From Klebsiella quasivariicola (GTDB lineage: Bacteria; Pseudomonadota; Gammaproteobacteria; Enterobacterales; Enterobacteriaceae), in NCBI RefSeq assembly GCF_002269255.1, contig NZ_CP022823.1, forward strand, positions 1,736,001 through 1,800,000: a stretch of 64,000 nt of DNA, given 5' to 3'. The position numbers were made by a program, and so were the translations under genes. Under the pieces are notes generated by a model. That model searched no databases, was not told the DNA's origin, and worked only from the letters and a program-made list of their open reading frames with translations. Shown in pieces: positions 8,326-17,534 of this stretch. Every line of letters starts with the position of its first letter. The stretch's first letter is position 1.

Positions 8326-10299
8326 ATGTTCAGGTTAAACCCTTTTATCCGGGCGGGATTGTCTGCGTCCGTCGTATCGTTGGCGTTTCCGGCCCTTGCC
8401 GATGTGAATGAAGAAACGCTGGTGGTGACCGCCTCGGCCACTGAACAGAGCGTCAAAGACGCGCCGGCGAGCATCAGCGTCATCACCCAGCAGGATTTAC
8501 AACGCAAGCCCGTCCAGAACCTGAAAGATGTACTGCGCGACGTCCCCGGGGTCCAGCTCACTAACGAAGGGGATAACCGTAAGGGCGTCAGCATTCGCGG
8601 TCTGAGCAGCAGCTATACCCTGATCCTGGTTGACGGAAAGCGCGTCAACTCCCGTAATGCCGTTTTCCGCCACAACGACTTCGACCTGAACTGGATCCCG
8701 GTGGATGCCATTGAGCGTATCGAAGTGGTGCGCGGCCCGATGTCCTCCCTCTACGGCTCCGATGCGCTCGGCGGCGTGGTCAACATTATTACCAAAAAAA
8801 TTGGCCAAAAATGGACCGGGACGCTGAGCGCCGATACCACCATTCAGGAGCACCGCGACCGCGGCGATACCTGGAACGGACAGTTCTTTACCAGCGGCCC
8901 GCTGATCGACGGCGTGCTCGGGATGAAGGCCTACGGCAGCCTGGCAAAACGCGCCAAGGACGATCCGCAATCTTCCAGTAATGCCACCGGCGAGACGCCG
9001 CGCATCGAGGGCTTCACCAGCCGCGATGGCAATGTTGAATTCGCCTGGACGCCGAACGAAAACCACGATTTTACCGCGGGCTATGGCTTTGACCGTCAGG
9101 ATCGTGATTCCGATTCCCTTGACCGCAACCGCCTTGAGCGTGAGAACTACTCCCTGAGTCATAACGGCCGCTGGGATATGGGCAACAGCGAGCTCAAGTT
9201 CTACGGCGAAAAGGTGGATAACAAAAATCCAGGGCAGAGCGGGACTATTACCTCGGAAAGCAATGCTATCGACGGGAAGTACGTTCTGCCGCTGGGCATG
9301 ATTAACCAGCTGGTGACCTTCGGCGGCGAATGGCGCCACGACAAACTGAAAGATCCGGTCAACCTGAGCAGCGGCGGCCAGTCAACGTCGGCCAGCCAGT
9401 ACGCTCTCTTTCTTGAAGACGAATGGCGCATCATCGAGCCGCTGGCGCTGACCACCGGCATTCGTATGGACGACCATCAGACCTATGGCGATCACTGGAG
9501 CCCGCGCGCCTATCTGGTGTATAACGCCACCGATACCGTCACCGTCAAAGGCGGCTGGGCGACGGCGTTTAAAGCCCCGTCGCTGCTGCAGCTTAACCCC
9601 GACTGGACCACCAACTCCTGCCGCGGCTCGTGCAGCATCGTCGGTAACCCGGATCTGAAACCGGAAACCAGTGAAAGCTTCGAGCTCGGTCTCTACTACC
9701 GTGGGGAAGAGGGCTGGCTGCAGGATGTCGAAGGCAGCATCACCACCTTCCAGAATAATGTCGACGACATGATCGATGTTCTGCGCACCTCCAGCGCCAG
9801 CGAAGCGCCGGGCTACCCGAACTTTGTCGGCTGGAAAACCGTTAACGGCAAGCGTGTGCCGATCTTCCGCTATTTCAACGTCAACAAAGCCCGCATCAAA
9901 GGGGTGGAGACGGAGGTGAAGATCCCGTTTGGCGATGAGTGGAAGCTGACGGTGAACTACACCTACAACGATGGTCGCGATCTGAGCAACGGCGGCGACA
10001 AACCGCTGCAGACGCTGCCGTTCCATACCGCCAACGGCACGCTCGACTGGAAACCGCTGGACGACTGGTCCTTCTACGTCACGGCCAACTATACCGGTCA
10101 GCAGCGCGCGGTGAGCGCCACCGGCAAAACGCCGGGCGGCTACACCCTGTTTGACGTCGGTGCAGCATGGCAGGTCACCAAAAACGTGAAATTGCGCTCC
10201 GGGGTGCAGAACGTGGGTGATAAAGATCTGAGCCGGGACGACTACAGCTACACCGAAGAGGGCCGTCGCTACTTTATGGCGGTCGATTATCGCTTCTGA
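8326..10299 (+). CDS. cirA: TonB-dependent catecholate siderophore receptor CirA (colicin I receptor)
   Basis: This 657-residue outer-membrane receptor starts at ATG 8326 (MFRLNPF, as in E. coli) with GGAG 10 bases upstream. An in-frame start further upstream is possible but less likely. A signal peptide ends near ALA-DV and a TonB box follows (EETLVVTA). The plug domain (VKDAPASISVITQQDLQ onwards) precedes a 22-strand barrel ending in YRF. In E. coli it takes up linear catecholate breakdown products of enterobactin; it is also a route for catechol cephalosporins such as cefiderocol. Fur control is supported by the upstream box. Confidence 0.97.
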   Translation: MFRLNPFIRAGLSASVVSLAFPALADVNEETLVVTASATEQSVKDAPASISVITQQDLQRKPVQNLKDVLRDVPGVQLTNEGDNRKGVSIRGLSSSYTLILVDGKRVNSRNAVFRHNDFDLNWIPVDAIERIEVVRGPMSSLYGSDALGGVVNIITKKIGQKWTGTLSADTTIQEHRDRGDTWNGQFFTSGPLIDGVLGMKAYGSLAKRAKDDPQSSSNATGETPRIEGFTSRDGNVEFAWTPNENHDFTAGYGFDRQDRDSDSLDRNRLERENYSLSHNGRWDMGNSELKFYGEKVDNKNPGQSGTITSESNAIDGKYVLPLGMINQLVTFGGEWRHDKLKDPVNLSSGGQSTSASQYALFLEDEWRIIEPLALTTGIRMDDHQTYGDHWSPRAYLVYNATDTVTVKGGWATAFKAPSLLQLNPDWTTNSCRGSCSIVGNPDLKPETSESFELGLYYRGEEGWLQDVEGSITTFQNNVDDMIDVLRTSSASEAPGYPNFVGWKTVNGKRVPIFRYFNVNKARIKGVETEVKIPFGDEWKLTVNYTYNDGRDLSNGGDKPLQTLPFHTANGTLDWKPLDDWSFYVTANYTGQQRAVSATGKTPGGYTLFDVGAAWQVTKNVKLRSGVQNVGDKDLSRDDYSYTEEGRRYFMAVDYRF

Positions 10300-10334
10300 T
10301 CGTCGGCACTAAAACGCGGCCTGCGGGCCTGAAT

Positions 10335-10366
10335 ATGCGCCGCGAAGCTGCTTCGCGGCGCATTTT
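10335..10366. terminator. Strong hairpin between convergent cirA and yeiG
   Basis: A 13-bp perfect stem (ATGCGCCGCGAAG at 10335-10347, CTTCGCGGCGCAT at 10351-10363) with a 3-base loop and a short TTT lies 35 bp after the cirA stop. It probably terminates cirA and may buffer yeiG from the other side. Confidence 0.8.
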
Positions 10367-10370
10367 GCGT

Positions 10371-11204
10371 TTAGGCAAAGAGATGCTGCGCATGGAAGCG
10401 CAGATGGTCTTCAATAAACGAGGCAATGAAGTAATAGCTGTGGTCGTAACCGGGCTGGATACGCAGGGTTAACGGCCAGGCTTTCTGCCGCGCGACCTCT
10501 GCCAGCACCGCTGGCTGTAATTGCCCGGCGAGGAACGGATCGTTATCGCCCTGGTCGATCAGCGTCGGCACGGCGTCAGCCGGCTGGCTGGCCTGCATCA
10601 GCGCGCAGCTGTCCCACGACTGCCACGTCGATTCATCGGCGCCAAGATAGGCGGTAAACGCTTTCCTGCCCCATGGCACCTGGCCGGGATTGACGATCGG
10701 CGCGAAGGCGGAGACGCTGGCGTAGCGGCCCGGATTTTTGAGCGCCATCACCAGCGCGCCGTGACCGCCCATCGAGTGGCCGCTGATGGCGCAGCGTTCG
10801 CCGACGCTAAACTCGCTGCGGATCAGCGCGGGCAGTTCATCGCGCAGATAATCATACATCCGATAGTGCGCCGCCCACGGCGCCTCGGTGGCATTCAGGT
10901 AGAAGCCGGCGCCTTGTCCCAGATCGTAACCGTCGTCGTTGGCCACCTCGTCACCGCGCGGGCTGGTGTCCGGCATCACCAGCGCGATGCCGAGATCGGC
11001 AGCAATGCGCTGGGCGCCCGCCTTGGTGGTAAAGTTTTCGTCGTTACAGGTCAGCCCGGACAGCCAGTACAACACCGGTGGCGGCGTTTCGCGCTCAGGC
11101 GGTAAAAAAATGCTGAACGTCATGGCGCAGTTCAGGACAGGGGAGTGATGACGCCAGCGTTGTTGCCGGCCGTCAAAACAGCGATGCTCTTCAAGCAGTT
11201 CCAT
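10371..11204 (-). CDS. yeiG: S-formylglutathione hydrolase / esterase YeiG
   Basis: This 277-residue esterase-D family alpha/beta hydrolase has the nucleophile elbow SGHSMGGHGAL (about residue 145) and the catalytic histidine in PGYDHSYYF. It hydrolyses S-formylglutathione to formate and glutathione, the last step of formaldehyde detoxification. I place the start at 11204 (MELLEEHRCFDG, matching E. coli YeiG) because GAGGAG sits 7-8 bases upstream; the frame is open 13 codons further. It is convergent with cirA, as in E. coli. Confidence 0.95.
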   Translation of the reverse strand: MELLEEHRCFDGRQQRWRHHSPVLNCAMTFSIFLPPERETPPPVLYWLSGLTCNDENFTTKAGAQRIAADLGIALVMPDTSPRGDEVANDDGYDLGQGAGFYLNATEAPWAAHYRMYDYLRDELPALIRSEFSVGERCAISGHSMGGHGALVMALKNPGRYASVSAFAPIVNPGQVPWGRKAFTAYLGADESTWQSWDSCALMQASQPADAVPTLIDQGDNDPFLAGQLQPAVLAEVARQKAWPLTLRIQPGYDHSYYFIASFIEDHLRFHAQHLFA

Positions 11205-11564
11205 GCAAGGCTCCTCGGAAGGGGTGTGCGCGTAAATATCCATAATACAGATATTTCATAAGCCGGTGAGTAACTTTCACTTTCTCCTTTTGAGAACTTA
11301 CTGCATCATTAATGCAACTTATAGCCAACATGCTGGCGTAGCGATGGCGCTTATGGATGCGTACAGCGGTTAGATCATTCCGGATTCGGCGATAAGGATT
11401 TGGTGCCGCGCCTGAGGCGCGGCTTCAGGCCTTAATAAAAGGCAGCGCCAATTTCAATAATTATCGTGACGGCTACTGGATTCTGTGCGCCACCTCACGC
11501 ACAATGAATACAAACTTTGCCCCCAGAAAAAGCAAAGAGCGCCACACCTGCAGGAGAAACCCAA
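11205..11564. other. 360-bp divergent intergenic region yeiG/folE
   Basis: No gene is visible. It must hold the promoters of both genes. A short GC-rich hairpin GCCGCGCC-TGA-GGCGCGGC lies at 11405-11423 without a T-run, roughly 150 bp before folE. In E. coli folE is repressed by MetJ, but I cannot point to convincing met boxes. Confidence 0.6.
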
Positions 11565-12233
11565 ATGTCATCACTGAGTAAAGAAGCCGTCCTCGTTCAT
11601 GAAGCGCTGGTCGCTCGTGGGCTGGAGACGCCGATGCGTGCGCCAGTACAAGAAATTGATAACGAAACACGCAAGCGTTTGATTACCGGTCATATGACCG
11701 AGATTATGCAACTGCTGAATCTGGATCTGAGTGATGACAGTCTGATGGAGACCCCGCATCGCATCGCCAAAATGTATGTCGATGAGATCTTCTCCGGGCT
11801 GGATTACTCCCGCTTCCCGAAAATCACCGTCATTGAAAACAAAATGAAGGTTGATGAAATGGTTACCGTGCGCGATATCACCCTGACCAGCACCTGCGAA
11901 CACCATTTCGTCACCATCGATGGTAAAGCGACCGTAGCCTATATCCCGAAAGATTCGGTGATCGGCCTGTCGAAAATCAACCGCATAGTGCAGTTTTTCG
12001 CCCAGCGTCCGCAGGTTCAGGAGCGTCTGACCCAGCAGATCCTGATCGCGCTGCAGACGCTGCTCGGCACCAGCAACGTGGCGGTATCCATTGACGCAGT
12101 GCATTACTGCGTGAAAGCGCGTGGCATCCGCGACGCGACCAGCGCCACCACCACCACCTCTCTCGGTGGCCTGTTTAAATCCAGCCAGAATACCCGCCAG
12201 GAATTCCTGCGCGCAGTACGTCACCACAACTAA
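11565..12233 (+). CDS. folE: GTP cyclohydrolase I
   Basis: This 222-residue enzyme, the same length as E. coli FolE, converts GTP to 7,8-dihydroneopterin triphosphate and formate, the first step of folate synthesis. The zinc ligands are visible as C and H in TSTCEHHFVT and the C in VHYCVKARG. The end (SSQNTRQEFLRAVRHHN) is also conserved. The start at 11565 has AGGAGA 7-12 bases upstream. yeiB follows 15 bp later and is probably cotranscribed, as in E. coli. Confidence 0.97.
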   Translation: MSSLSKEAVLVHEALVARGLETPMRAPVQEIDNETRKRLITGHMTEIMQLLNLDLSDDSLMETPHRIAKMYVDEIFSGLDYSRFPKITVIENKMKVDEMVTVRDITLTSTCEHHFVTIDGKATVAYIPKDSVIGLSKINRIVQFFAQRPQVQERLTQQILIALQTLLGTSNVAVSIDAVHYCVKARGIRDATSATTTTSLGGLFKSSQNTRQEFLRAVRHHN

Positions 12234-12248
12234 AACGGAGCAGGGTAC

Positions 12249-13406
12249 ATGGAGAGAAATGTCACGCTGGACTTTGTCCGCGGCGTCGCCATCCTCGGTA
12301 TCCTGCTTCTCAATATCAGCGCCTTCGGCTTGCCGAAGGCCGCTTACCTCAATCCCGCCTGGTCAGGAAGCGCGTCCCTCAGCGATGCCTGGACCTGGGC
12401 ACTCCTCGACCTGCTGGCGCAGGTAAAATTCCTTACCCTGTTCGCGCTGCTGTTTGGCGCCGGTTTACAGCTGCTGCTCCCCAGGGGAAAACGCTGGATC
12501 CAGTCGCGGCTGACGTTGCTGGCGCTGCTCGGTTTCATTCACGGTCTTTTTTTCTGGGATGGCGACATTCTGCTGGCTTATGCCCTGGTGGGGCTGGTGA
12601 GCTGGCGCATGGTGCGTGAGGCGCAGCATGTTAAATCGCTGTTCAACACCGGAGTGGTGCTCTACCTCATCGGTATTGCGGTGCTGGTCCTGCTGGGGGT
12701 CATCTCCGGGACGGCGGCGAATCGCTCCTGGGTGCCGGATGCGGCGAACCTGCAGTATGAGCAGTACTGGAAGCTGCATGGCGGCATGGAGGCGGTCAGC
12801 AACCGGGCGGATATGCTATCGGATAATCTGCTGGCCCTGGGCGCTCAGTATGGCTGGCAGCTGGCGGGGATGATGCTGATGGGCGCGGCGCTGATGCGCA
12901 GCGGCTGGCTCAAAGGGCAGTTCAGCCTGCGTCACTACCGGCGCACAGGCGCCCTGCTGGTGGTGGCCGGGATGGCGGTCAATCTGCCGGCAATATTCGC
13001 CCAGTGGTATCTGGCCTGGGACTATCGCTGGTGTGCGTTTTTGCTGCAGGCGCCGCGCGAACTGAGCGCCCCGTTGCAGGCAATCGGCTATGCCTCGCTG
13101 GCCTGGGGTTACTGGCCGCAGCTGTGCCGTTTCCGGCTGGTGGGCGCTATCGCCTGCGTCGGACGCATGGCGCTGAGCAACTACCTGCTGCAGACCCTGA
13201 TCTGCACCACCCTGTTTTATCATCTCGGGCTGTTTATGCGCTTCGATCGCCTGCAGCTGCTGGCCTTTGTTCCCCCCATCTGGGCCGTTAACCTCCTCGT
13301 CTCATGGCTCTGGCTGCGCCGCTTCCGCCAGGGGCCGGTGGAATGGCTGTGGCGTCAGCTAACCCTGCGTGCGTCAGGCACATCACTCAAAGACACATCC
13401 AGATAA
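12249..13406 (+). CDS. yeiB: DUF418-family inner-membrane protein YeiB
   Basis: This 385-residue polytopic membrane protein has about nine hydrophobic segments. It begins with the conserved N-terminal motif LDFVRGVAILGILLLNI of the DUF418/DUF1624-like group and ends with a DUF418 domain (roughly residues 220-380). Function is unknown; resemblance to membrane acyltransferases has been noted for such families. It sits between folE and galS, exactly as in E. coli. Confidence 0.92.
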   Translation: MERNVTLDFVRGVAILGILLLNISAFGLPKAAYLNPAWSGSASLSDAWTWALLDLLAQVKFLTLFALLFGAGLQLLLPRGKRWIQSRLTLLALLGFIHGLFFWDGDILLAYALVGLVSWRMVREAQHVKSLFNTGVVLYLIGIAVLVLLGVISGTAANRSWVPDAANLQYEQYWKLHGGMEAVSNRADMLSDNLLALGAQYGWQLAGMMLMGAALMRSGWLKGQFSLRHYRRTGALLVVAGMAVNLPAIFAQWYLAWDYRWCAFLLQAPRELSAPLQAIGYASLAWGYWPQLCRFRLVGAIACVGRMALSNYLLQTLICTTLFYHLGLFMRFDRLQLLAFVPPIWAVNLLVSWLWLRRFRQGPVEWLWRQLTLRASGTSLKDTSR

Positions 13407-13436
13407 CGATCTCGATCACAATCATTAACAAAACGG

Positions 13437-13452
13437 ATGTAAACGTTTCCAG
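13437..13452 (+). promoter_or_regulatory. GalS/GalR operator upstream of galS
   Basis: ATGTAAACGTTTCCAG fits the gal operator pattern (GTGNAANC-GNTTNCAC) and is nearly palindromic around CG. It lies 110 bp before galS, suggesting autoregulation as in E. coli. Confidence 0.7.
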
Positions 13453-13455
13453 CCG

Positions 13456-13471
13456 TGTGACTTCACTCACG
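13456..13471 (+). promoter_or_regulatory. CRP site upstream of galS
   Basis: TGTGA-CTTCAC-TCACG matches the CRP consensus at 9 of 10 half-site positions and abuts the gal operator, so galS is probably CRP-activated and GalS-repressed. Confidence 0.7.
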
Positions 13472-13561
13472 TAGCGGACCGCGGGTCACTGCCAGAATAG
13501 CCTCCTTGCTGAGCACAGGAGGTGAATGTGACGTGCTGTAATTCTCTAAAGGTCGCTGAGT

Positions 13562-14584
13562 ATGATCACCATTCGTGATGTTGCCCGCCAGGCGGGTGTA
13601 TCCGTGGCCACTGTGTCGCGGGTGCTGAACAACAGCGCGCTGGTGAGTCCGGATACGCGCGACGCCGTAATGAAAGCGGTGACCCAGCTGGGCTACCGGC
13701 CCAACGCCAACGCCCAGGCGCTGGCCACCCAGGTGAGCGATACCATCGGCGTGGTGGTGATGGACGTCTCCGATGCCTTCTTTGGTGCGCTGGTGAAAGC
13801 GGTGGATACCGTCGCCCAGCAGCATCAAAAATATGTGTTGATCGGCAACAGCTATCACGAGGCGGAAAAAGAGCGTCACGCCATCGAGGTGCTGATCCGC
13901 CAGCGCTGCTCGGCGCTGATCGTCCATTCGAAAGCGCTCAGCGATGAAGAGCTGAGCGACTTTATGCAACATATCCCGGGAATGGTGCTGATCAACCGCA
14001 TCGTGCCGGGCTTTGCCCATCGTTGCGTCGGGCTCGACAACGTCAGCGGCGCGCTGATGGCCACCCGCATGCTGCTCAATCACGGTCACCAGCGCATCGG
14101 CTATCTCTCCTCAAATCACGGCATTGAAGATGACGATATGCGCCGGGAAGGGTGGAGCAAAGCGCTGCAGGAGCAGGGCATCATCGCCCCGGACAGCTGG
14201 GTCGGCTCTGGCTCCCCGGATATGCAGGGCGGCGAGGCGGCGATGGTCGAACTGCTGGGGCGTAATCTCGGTCTCACCGCAGTGTTTGCCTATAACGACA
14301 GCATGGCGGCCGGCGCGCTGACGACCCTGAAGGACAACGGCATTGTCGTGCCGCAGCATCTGTCGCTGATTGGCTTTGATGATATTCCTATTTCCCGTTA
14401 CACCGATCCGCAGCTCACCACCGTGCGCTATCCGGTGATGTCGATGGCAAAGCTGGCTACCGAGCTGGCGCTGCTGGGGGCGGCCGGCAAGCTGGATCGC
14501 GAGGCGACGCACTGCTTTATGCCGACGCTGGTGCGCCGCCATTCTGTCACCCAGCGGCAAACTGTGGGGCCGATCACTAACTGA
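13562..14584 (+). CDS. galS: Transcriptional repressor GalS (mgl repressor, LacI family)
   Basis: This 340-residue LacI/GalR-family protein has the N-terminal helix-turn-helix ITIRDVARQAGVSVATVSRVLN with hinge, and a periplasmic-binding-protein-like core to residue about 330. GalS is the isorepressor that controls the high-affinity galactose transporter, responding to D-galactose/D-fucose. It lies directly upstream of mglBAC in the same direction. Gal operators are visible both before this gene and before mglB. Confidence 0.95.
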   Translation: MITIRDVARQAGVSVATVSRVLNNSALVSPDTRDAVMKAVTQLGYRPNANAQALATQVSDTIGVVVMDVSDAFFGALVKAVDTVAQQHQKYVLIGNSYHEAEKERHAIEVLIRQRCSALIVHSKALSDEELSDFMQHIPGMVLINRIVPGFAHRCVGLDNVSGALMATRMLLNHGHQRIGYLSSNHGIEDDDMRREGWSKALQEQGIIAPDSWVGSGSPDMQGGEAAMVELLGRNLGLTAVFAYNDSMAAGALTTLKDNGIVVPQHLSLIGFDDIPISRYTDPQLTTVRYPVMSMAKLATELALLGAAGKLDREATHCFMPTLVRRHSVTQRQTVGPITN

Positions 14585-14596
14585 AGCGGCGACGGT

Positions 14597-14610
14597 ATGT
14601 AACCGCTTTC
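14597..14610 (+). promoter_or_regulatory. GalS/GalR operator of mglBAC
   Basis: TGTAACCGCTTTCA matches the gal half-site pattern (GTAANC-GNTTNC) and lies just upstream of the mgl CRP site, where the E. coli mgl operator is found. Confidence 0.7.
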
Positions 14611-14614
14611 AATT

Positions 14615-14664
14615 TGTGAGTAAATTCACAGTATATTAACATTCTCCTGATTATGATGGCAGCG
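14615..14664 (+). promoter_or_regulatory. mglBAC promoter with consensus CRP site (class II geometry)
   Basis: TGTGA-GTAAAT-TCACA (14615-14630) is a full consensus CRP site. TATGAT at 14652-14657 is a good -10 box. A start near 14664 places the CRP centre at about -41.5, the class II activator position. The remaining leader to mglB is about 218 bases. Confidence 0.82.
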
Positions 14665-14881
14665 TTTACCAGTCTGAACCACAAGGTGATGAGTAATCCT
14701 CACTTTTTTAAGTAGGAACAAGGCGTTAAACGAGTAGTAGAGTCGTATTTTCCTGGAGCGTTACCCGACACGGAAGACCGAATTTTCGTCGTGAAATGCG
14801 TTGTGCGGTAACACTAATGCAACAACCCCCCGCCCGCATTCTTTCACAATAATGACCCTGCATAATAAAACCGGAGATTCC

Positions 14882-15880
14882 ATGAATAAGAAGGTGTTTA
14901 CCCTGTCTGCTGTAATGGCTGGTCTGTTATTTGGCGCCGCCGCACACGCAGCAGATACCCGTATCGGCGTGACAATTTATAAATATGACGACAACTTTAT
15001 GTCGGTGGTGCGTAAGGCGATTGAAAAAGATGGCAAATCCGCGCCAGACGTCCAGCTGCTGATGAATGACTCACAGAACGATCAGTCGAAACAAAACGAT
15101 CAGATTGACGTGCTGCTGGCGAAAGGCGTGAAGGCGCTGGCGATCAACCTGGTTGACCCGGCGGCTGCGGGAACGGTGATTGAAAAAGCGCGCGGGCAGG
15201 ATATTCCGGTGGTGTTCTTCAACAAAGAGCCTTCCCGCAAAGCGCTGGATAGTTACGACAAAGCTTATTACGTCGGTACTGACTCGAAAGAGTCCGGGAT
15301 TATTCAGGGCGATCTGATCGCTAAGCACTGGAAAGCCAACCCGAACTGGGATCTGAATAAAGACGGCCAGATCCAGTTCGTCCTGCTGAAAGGCGAGCCG
15401 GGCCATCCGGATGCGGAAGCGCGTACTACCTACGTTATCAAAGAGCTGAACGATAAAGGTCTGAAGACCCAGCAGCTGCAGCTGGATACCGCCATGTGGG
15501 ATACCGCACAGGCGAAAGACAAAATGGACGCCTGGCTCTCTGGCCCGAATGCGAACAAGATTGAAGTGGTGATCGCCAACAACGATGCCATGGCGATGGG
15601 GGCGGTTGAAGCGCTGAAAGCGCACAACAAGAGCAGCATTCCGGTATTCGGCGTTGATGCCCTGCCAGAAGCGCTGGCGCTGGTGAAATCCGGCGCAATG
15701 GCCGGTACCGTGCTGAACGATGCTAACAACCAGGCGAAAGCGACCTTCGATCTGGCGAAAAACCTCGCCGAAGGTAAAGATGCCGCAGCGGGCACCAACT
15801 GGAAAATTGACAACAAGATCGTTCGCGTACCGTACGTGGGCGTCGATAAAGACAACCTGAGCCAGTTTACCGGCAAATAA
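14882..15880 (+). CDS. mglB: D-galactose/D-glucose-binding periplasmic protein
   Basis: This 332-residue protein is the same length as E. coli MglB. A signal peptide of about 23 residues ends in AHA-ADTRIGV. The mature protein is a type I periplasmic binding protein; the sugar- and calcium-binding stretches (YKYDDNFM, DLNKDGQIQ, NNDAMAMGA) are visible. It delivers galactose or glucose to MglAC and signals to the Trg chemoreceptor. The start follows CGGAGA; an in-frame codon 81 bases upstream is not credible because it lies before the signal peptide. Confidence 0.97.
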   Translation: MNKKVFTLSAVMAGLLFGAAAHAADTRIGVTIYKYDDNFMSVVRKAIEKDGKSAPDVQLLMNDSQNDQSKQNDQIDVLLAKGVKALAINLVDPAAAGTVIEKARGQDIPVVFFNKEPSRKALDSYDKAYYVGTDSKESGIIQGDLIAKHWKANPNWDLNKDGQIQFVLLKGEPGHPDAEARTTYVIKELNDKGLKTQQLQLDTAMWDTAQAKDKMDAWLSGPNANKIEVVIANNDAMAMGAVEALKAHNKSSIPVFGVDALPEALALVKSGAMAGTVLNDANNQAKATFDLAKNLAEGKDAAAGTNWKIDNKIVRVPYVGVDKDNLSQFTGK

Positions 15881-15895
15881 TCGTGATGTGAGTTG

Positions 15896-15918
15896 CGGGC
15901 GTGGTTTAACCACGCCCG
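15896..15918 (+). other. Stem-loop between mglB and mglA
   Basis: CGGGCGTGG and CCACGCCCG pair perfectly around a 5-base loop, 15 bases after the mglB stop, with no T-run. Such intercistronic hairpins usually protect the upstream mRNA end and would explain high MglB relative to MglA/C. Confidence 0.7.
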
Positions 15919-15998
15919 ATTATTCCTGATACAGAACCAGACTCCTGCTGGCGCTATTGCGCCGGACGGGGCGTGCATGAACGCAGCCAGGTATAACT

Positions 15999-17519
15999 AT
16001 GGTCAGCAATAATAGCGAACGGTCAGGCGAATATTTGTTGGAGATGACCAACATCAACAAATCGTTTCCTGGCGTCAAGGCTCTTGATAATGTCAACCTG
16101 AAGGTTCGTCCGCACTCCATTCATGCGTTAATGGGGGAAAACGGCGCCGGCAAATCGACATTATTAAAATGCCTGTTTGGGATCTATCAAAAAGATTCCG
16201 GTAGCATTCTTTTTCAGGGAAAAGAGATCGATTTCCATTCGGCGAAAGAAGCCCTGGAAAACGGTATTTCGATGGTGCATCAGGAATTAAACCTGGTATT
16301 ACAGCGTTCGGTCATGGATAACATGTGGCTCGGGCGCTATCCCACCAAAGGTATGTTTGTCGATCAGGACAAAATGTACCGGGATACCAAGGCCATTTTT
16401 GATGAGCTGGATATTGATATTGACCCGCGCGCCCGCGTCGGCACCTTATCGGTATCCCAGATGCAGATGATTGAGATCGCCAAGGCGTTTTCCTATGACG
16501 CCAAAATCGTCATCATGGACGAACCGACGTCATCGCTGACCGAAAAAGAGGTCAACCATCTGTTTAAGATCATCCGCAAGCTGAAAGATCGTGGCTGCGG
16601 TATCGTCTATATCTCGCACAAAATGGAAGAAATTTTCCAGCTGTGCGATGAAATAACCATCCTGCGCGACGGCCAGTGGATCGCCACTCAGCCGCTGGAA
16701 GGGCTGGATATGGACAAGATCATCGCCATGATGGTCGGGCGCTCGCTCAACCAGCGTTTTCCGGATCGCGAAAATACCCCGGGGGAAGTGATCCTTCAGG
16801 TGCGCAATCTGACCTCGCTGCGCCAGCCGTCGATTCGCGATGTCTCCTTTGATCTGCATAAAGGCGAAATTCTCGGTATCGCCGGCCTGGTTGGCGCTAA
16901 ACGCACCGATATCGTGGAGACCCTTTTCGGCATCCGTGAGAAGGCCAGCGGCACCATCACCCTGCACGGGAAGAAGATCAACAACCACAGCGCCAACGAG
17001 GCGATTAACCACGGTTTTGCGCTGGTGACCGAGGAGCGGCGCTCCACCGGGATCTATGCCTATCTGGATATCGGTTTTAACTCGCTGATCTCCAATATTA
17101 AGAAATATAAAAACAGCGTCGGCTTGCTGGATAACGCGCGAATGAAGAGCGATACCCAATGGGTTATTGACTCGATGCGCGTTAAAACTCCCGGCCAGCA
17201 TACGCAGATCGGTTCGCTTTCCGGTGGTAACCAGCAAAAGGTCATTATAGGCCGCTGGCTGCTCACCCAGCCGGAGATCCTGATGCTGGACGAGCCGACG
17301 CGCGGTATCGACGTCGGCGCCAAGTTTGAGATCTACCAGCTGATTGCCGAGCTGGCTAAAAAAGACAAAGGGATCATTATTATTTCTTCCGAAATGCCGG
17401 AACTGCTGGGGATTACCGACCGCATTCTGGTGATGAGCAATGGCCTGGTCGCGGGCATTGTTGAAACTAAAACCACCACGCAAAACGAAATACTGCGTCT
17501 TGCGTCATTGCACCTTTAA
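15999..17519 (+). CDS. mglA: Galactose/methylgalactoside ABC transporter ATP-binding protein
   Basis: This 506-residue protein contains two fused ABC ATPase domains. The first has an intact Walker A (GENGAGKST), a signature region (LSVSQMQM) and Walker B (IVIMDEPTSS). The second has a degenerate Walker A (GLVGAKRTD) but intact signature (LSGGNQQK) and Walker B, as is usual for the RbsA/MglA class. It energises import through MglC. It starts 118 bp after mglB with a hairpin between. Confidence 0.97.
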   Translation: MVSNNSERSGEYLLEMTNINKSFPGVKALDNVNLKVRPHSIHALMGENGAGKSTLLKCLFGIYQKDSGSILFQGKEIDFHSAKEALENGISMVHQELNLVLQRSVMDNMWLGRYPTKGMFVDQDKMYRDTKAIFDELDIDIDPRARVGTLSVSQMQMIEIAKAFSYDAKIVIMDEPTSSLTEKEVNHLFKIIRKLKDRGCGIVYISHKMEEIFQLCDEITILRDGQWIATQPLEGLDMDKIIAMMVGRSLNQRFPDRENTPGEVILQVRNLTSLRQPSIRDVSFDLHKGEILGIAGLVGAKRTDIVETLFGIREKASGTITLHGKKINNHSANEAINHGFALVTEERRSTGIYAYLDIGFNSLISNIKKYKNSVGLLDNARMKSDTQWVIDSMRVKTPGQHTQIGSLSGGNQQKVIIGRWLLTQPEILMLDEPTRGIDVGAKFEIYQLIAELAKKDKGIIIISSEMPELLGITDRILVMSNGLVAGIVETKTTTQNEILRLASLHL

Positions 17520-17534
17520 GATCAGGGGCTTCAC

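Noticed and set aside
11405..11423. GC-rich hairpin upstream of folE as a small RNA terminator
   Set aside because: No T-run follows and no promoter pair is evident upstream.
11205..11564. MetJ boxes in front of folE
   Set aside because: Known in E. coli, but no pair of AGACGTCT-like octamers could be picked out convincingly.
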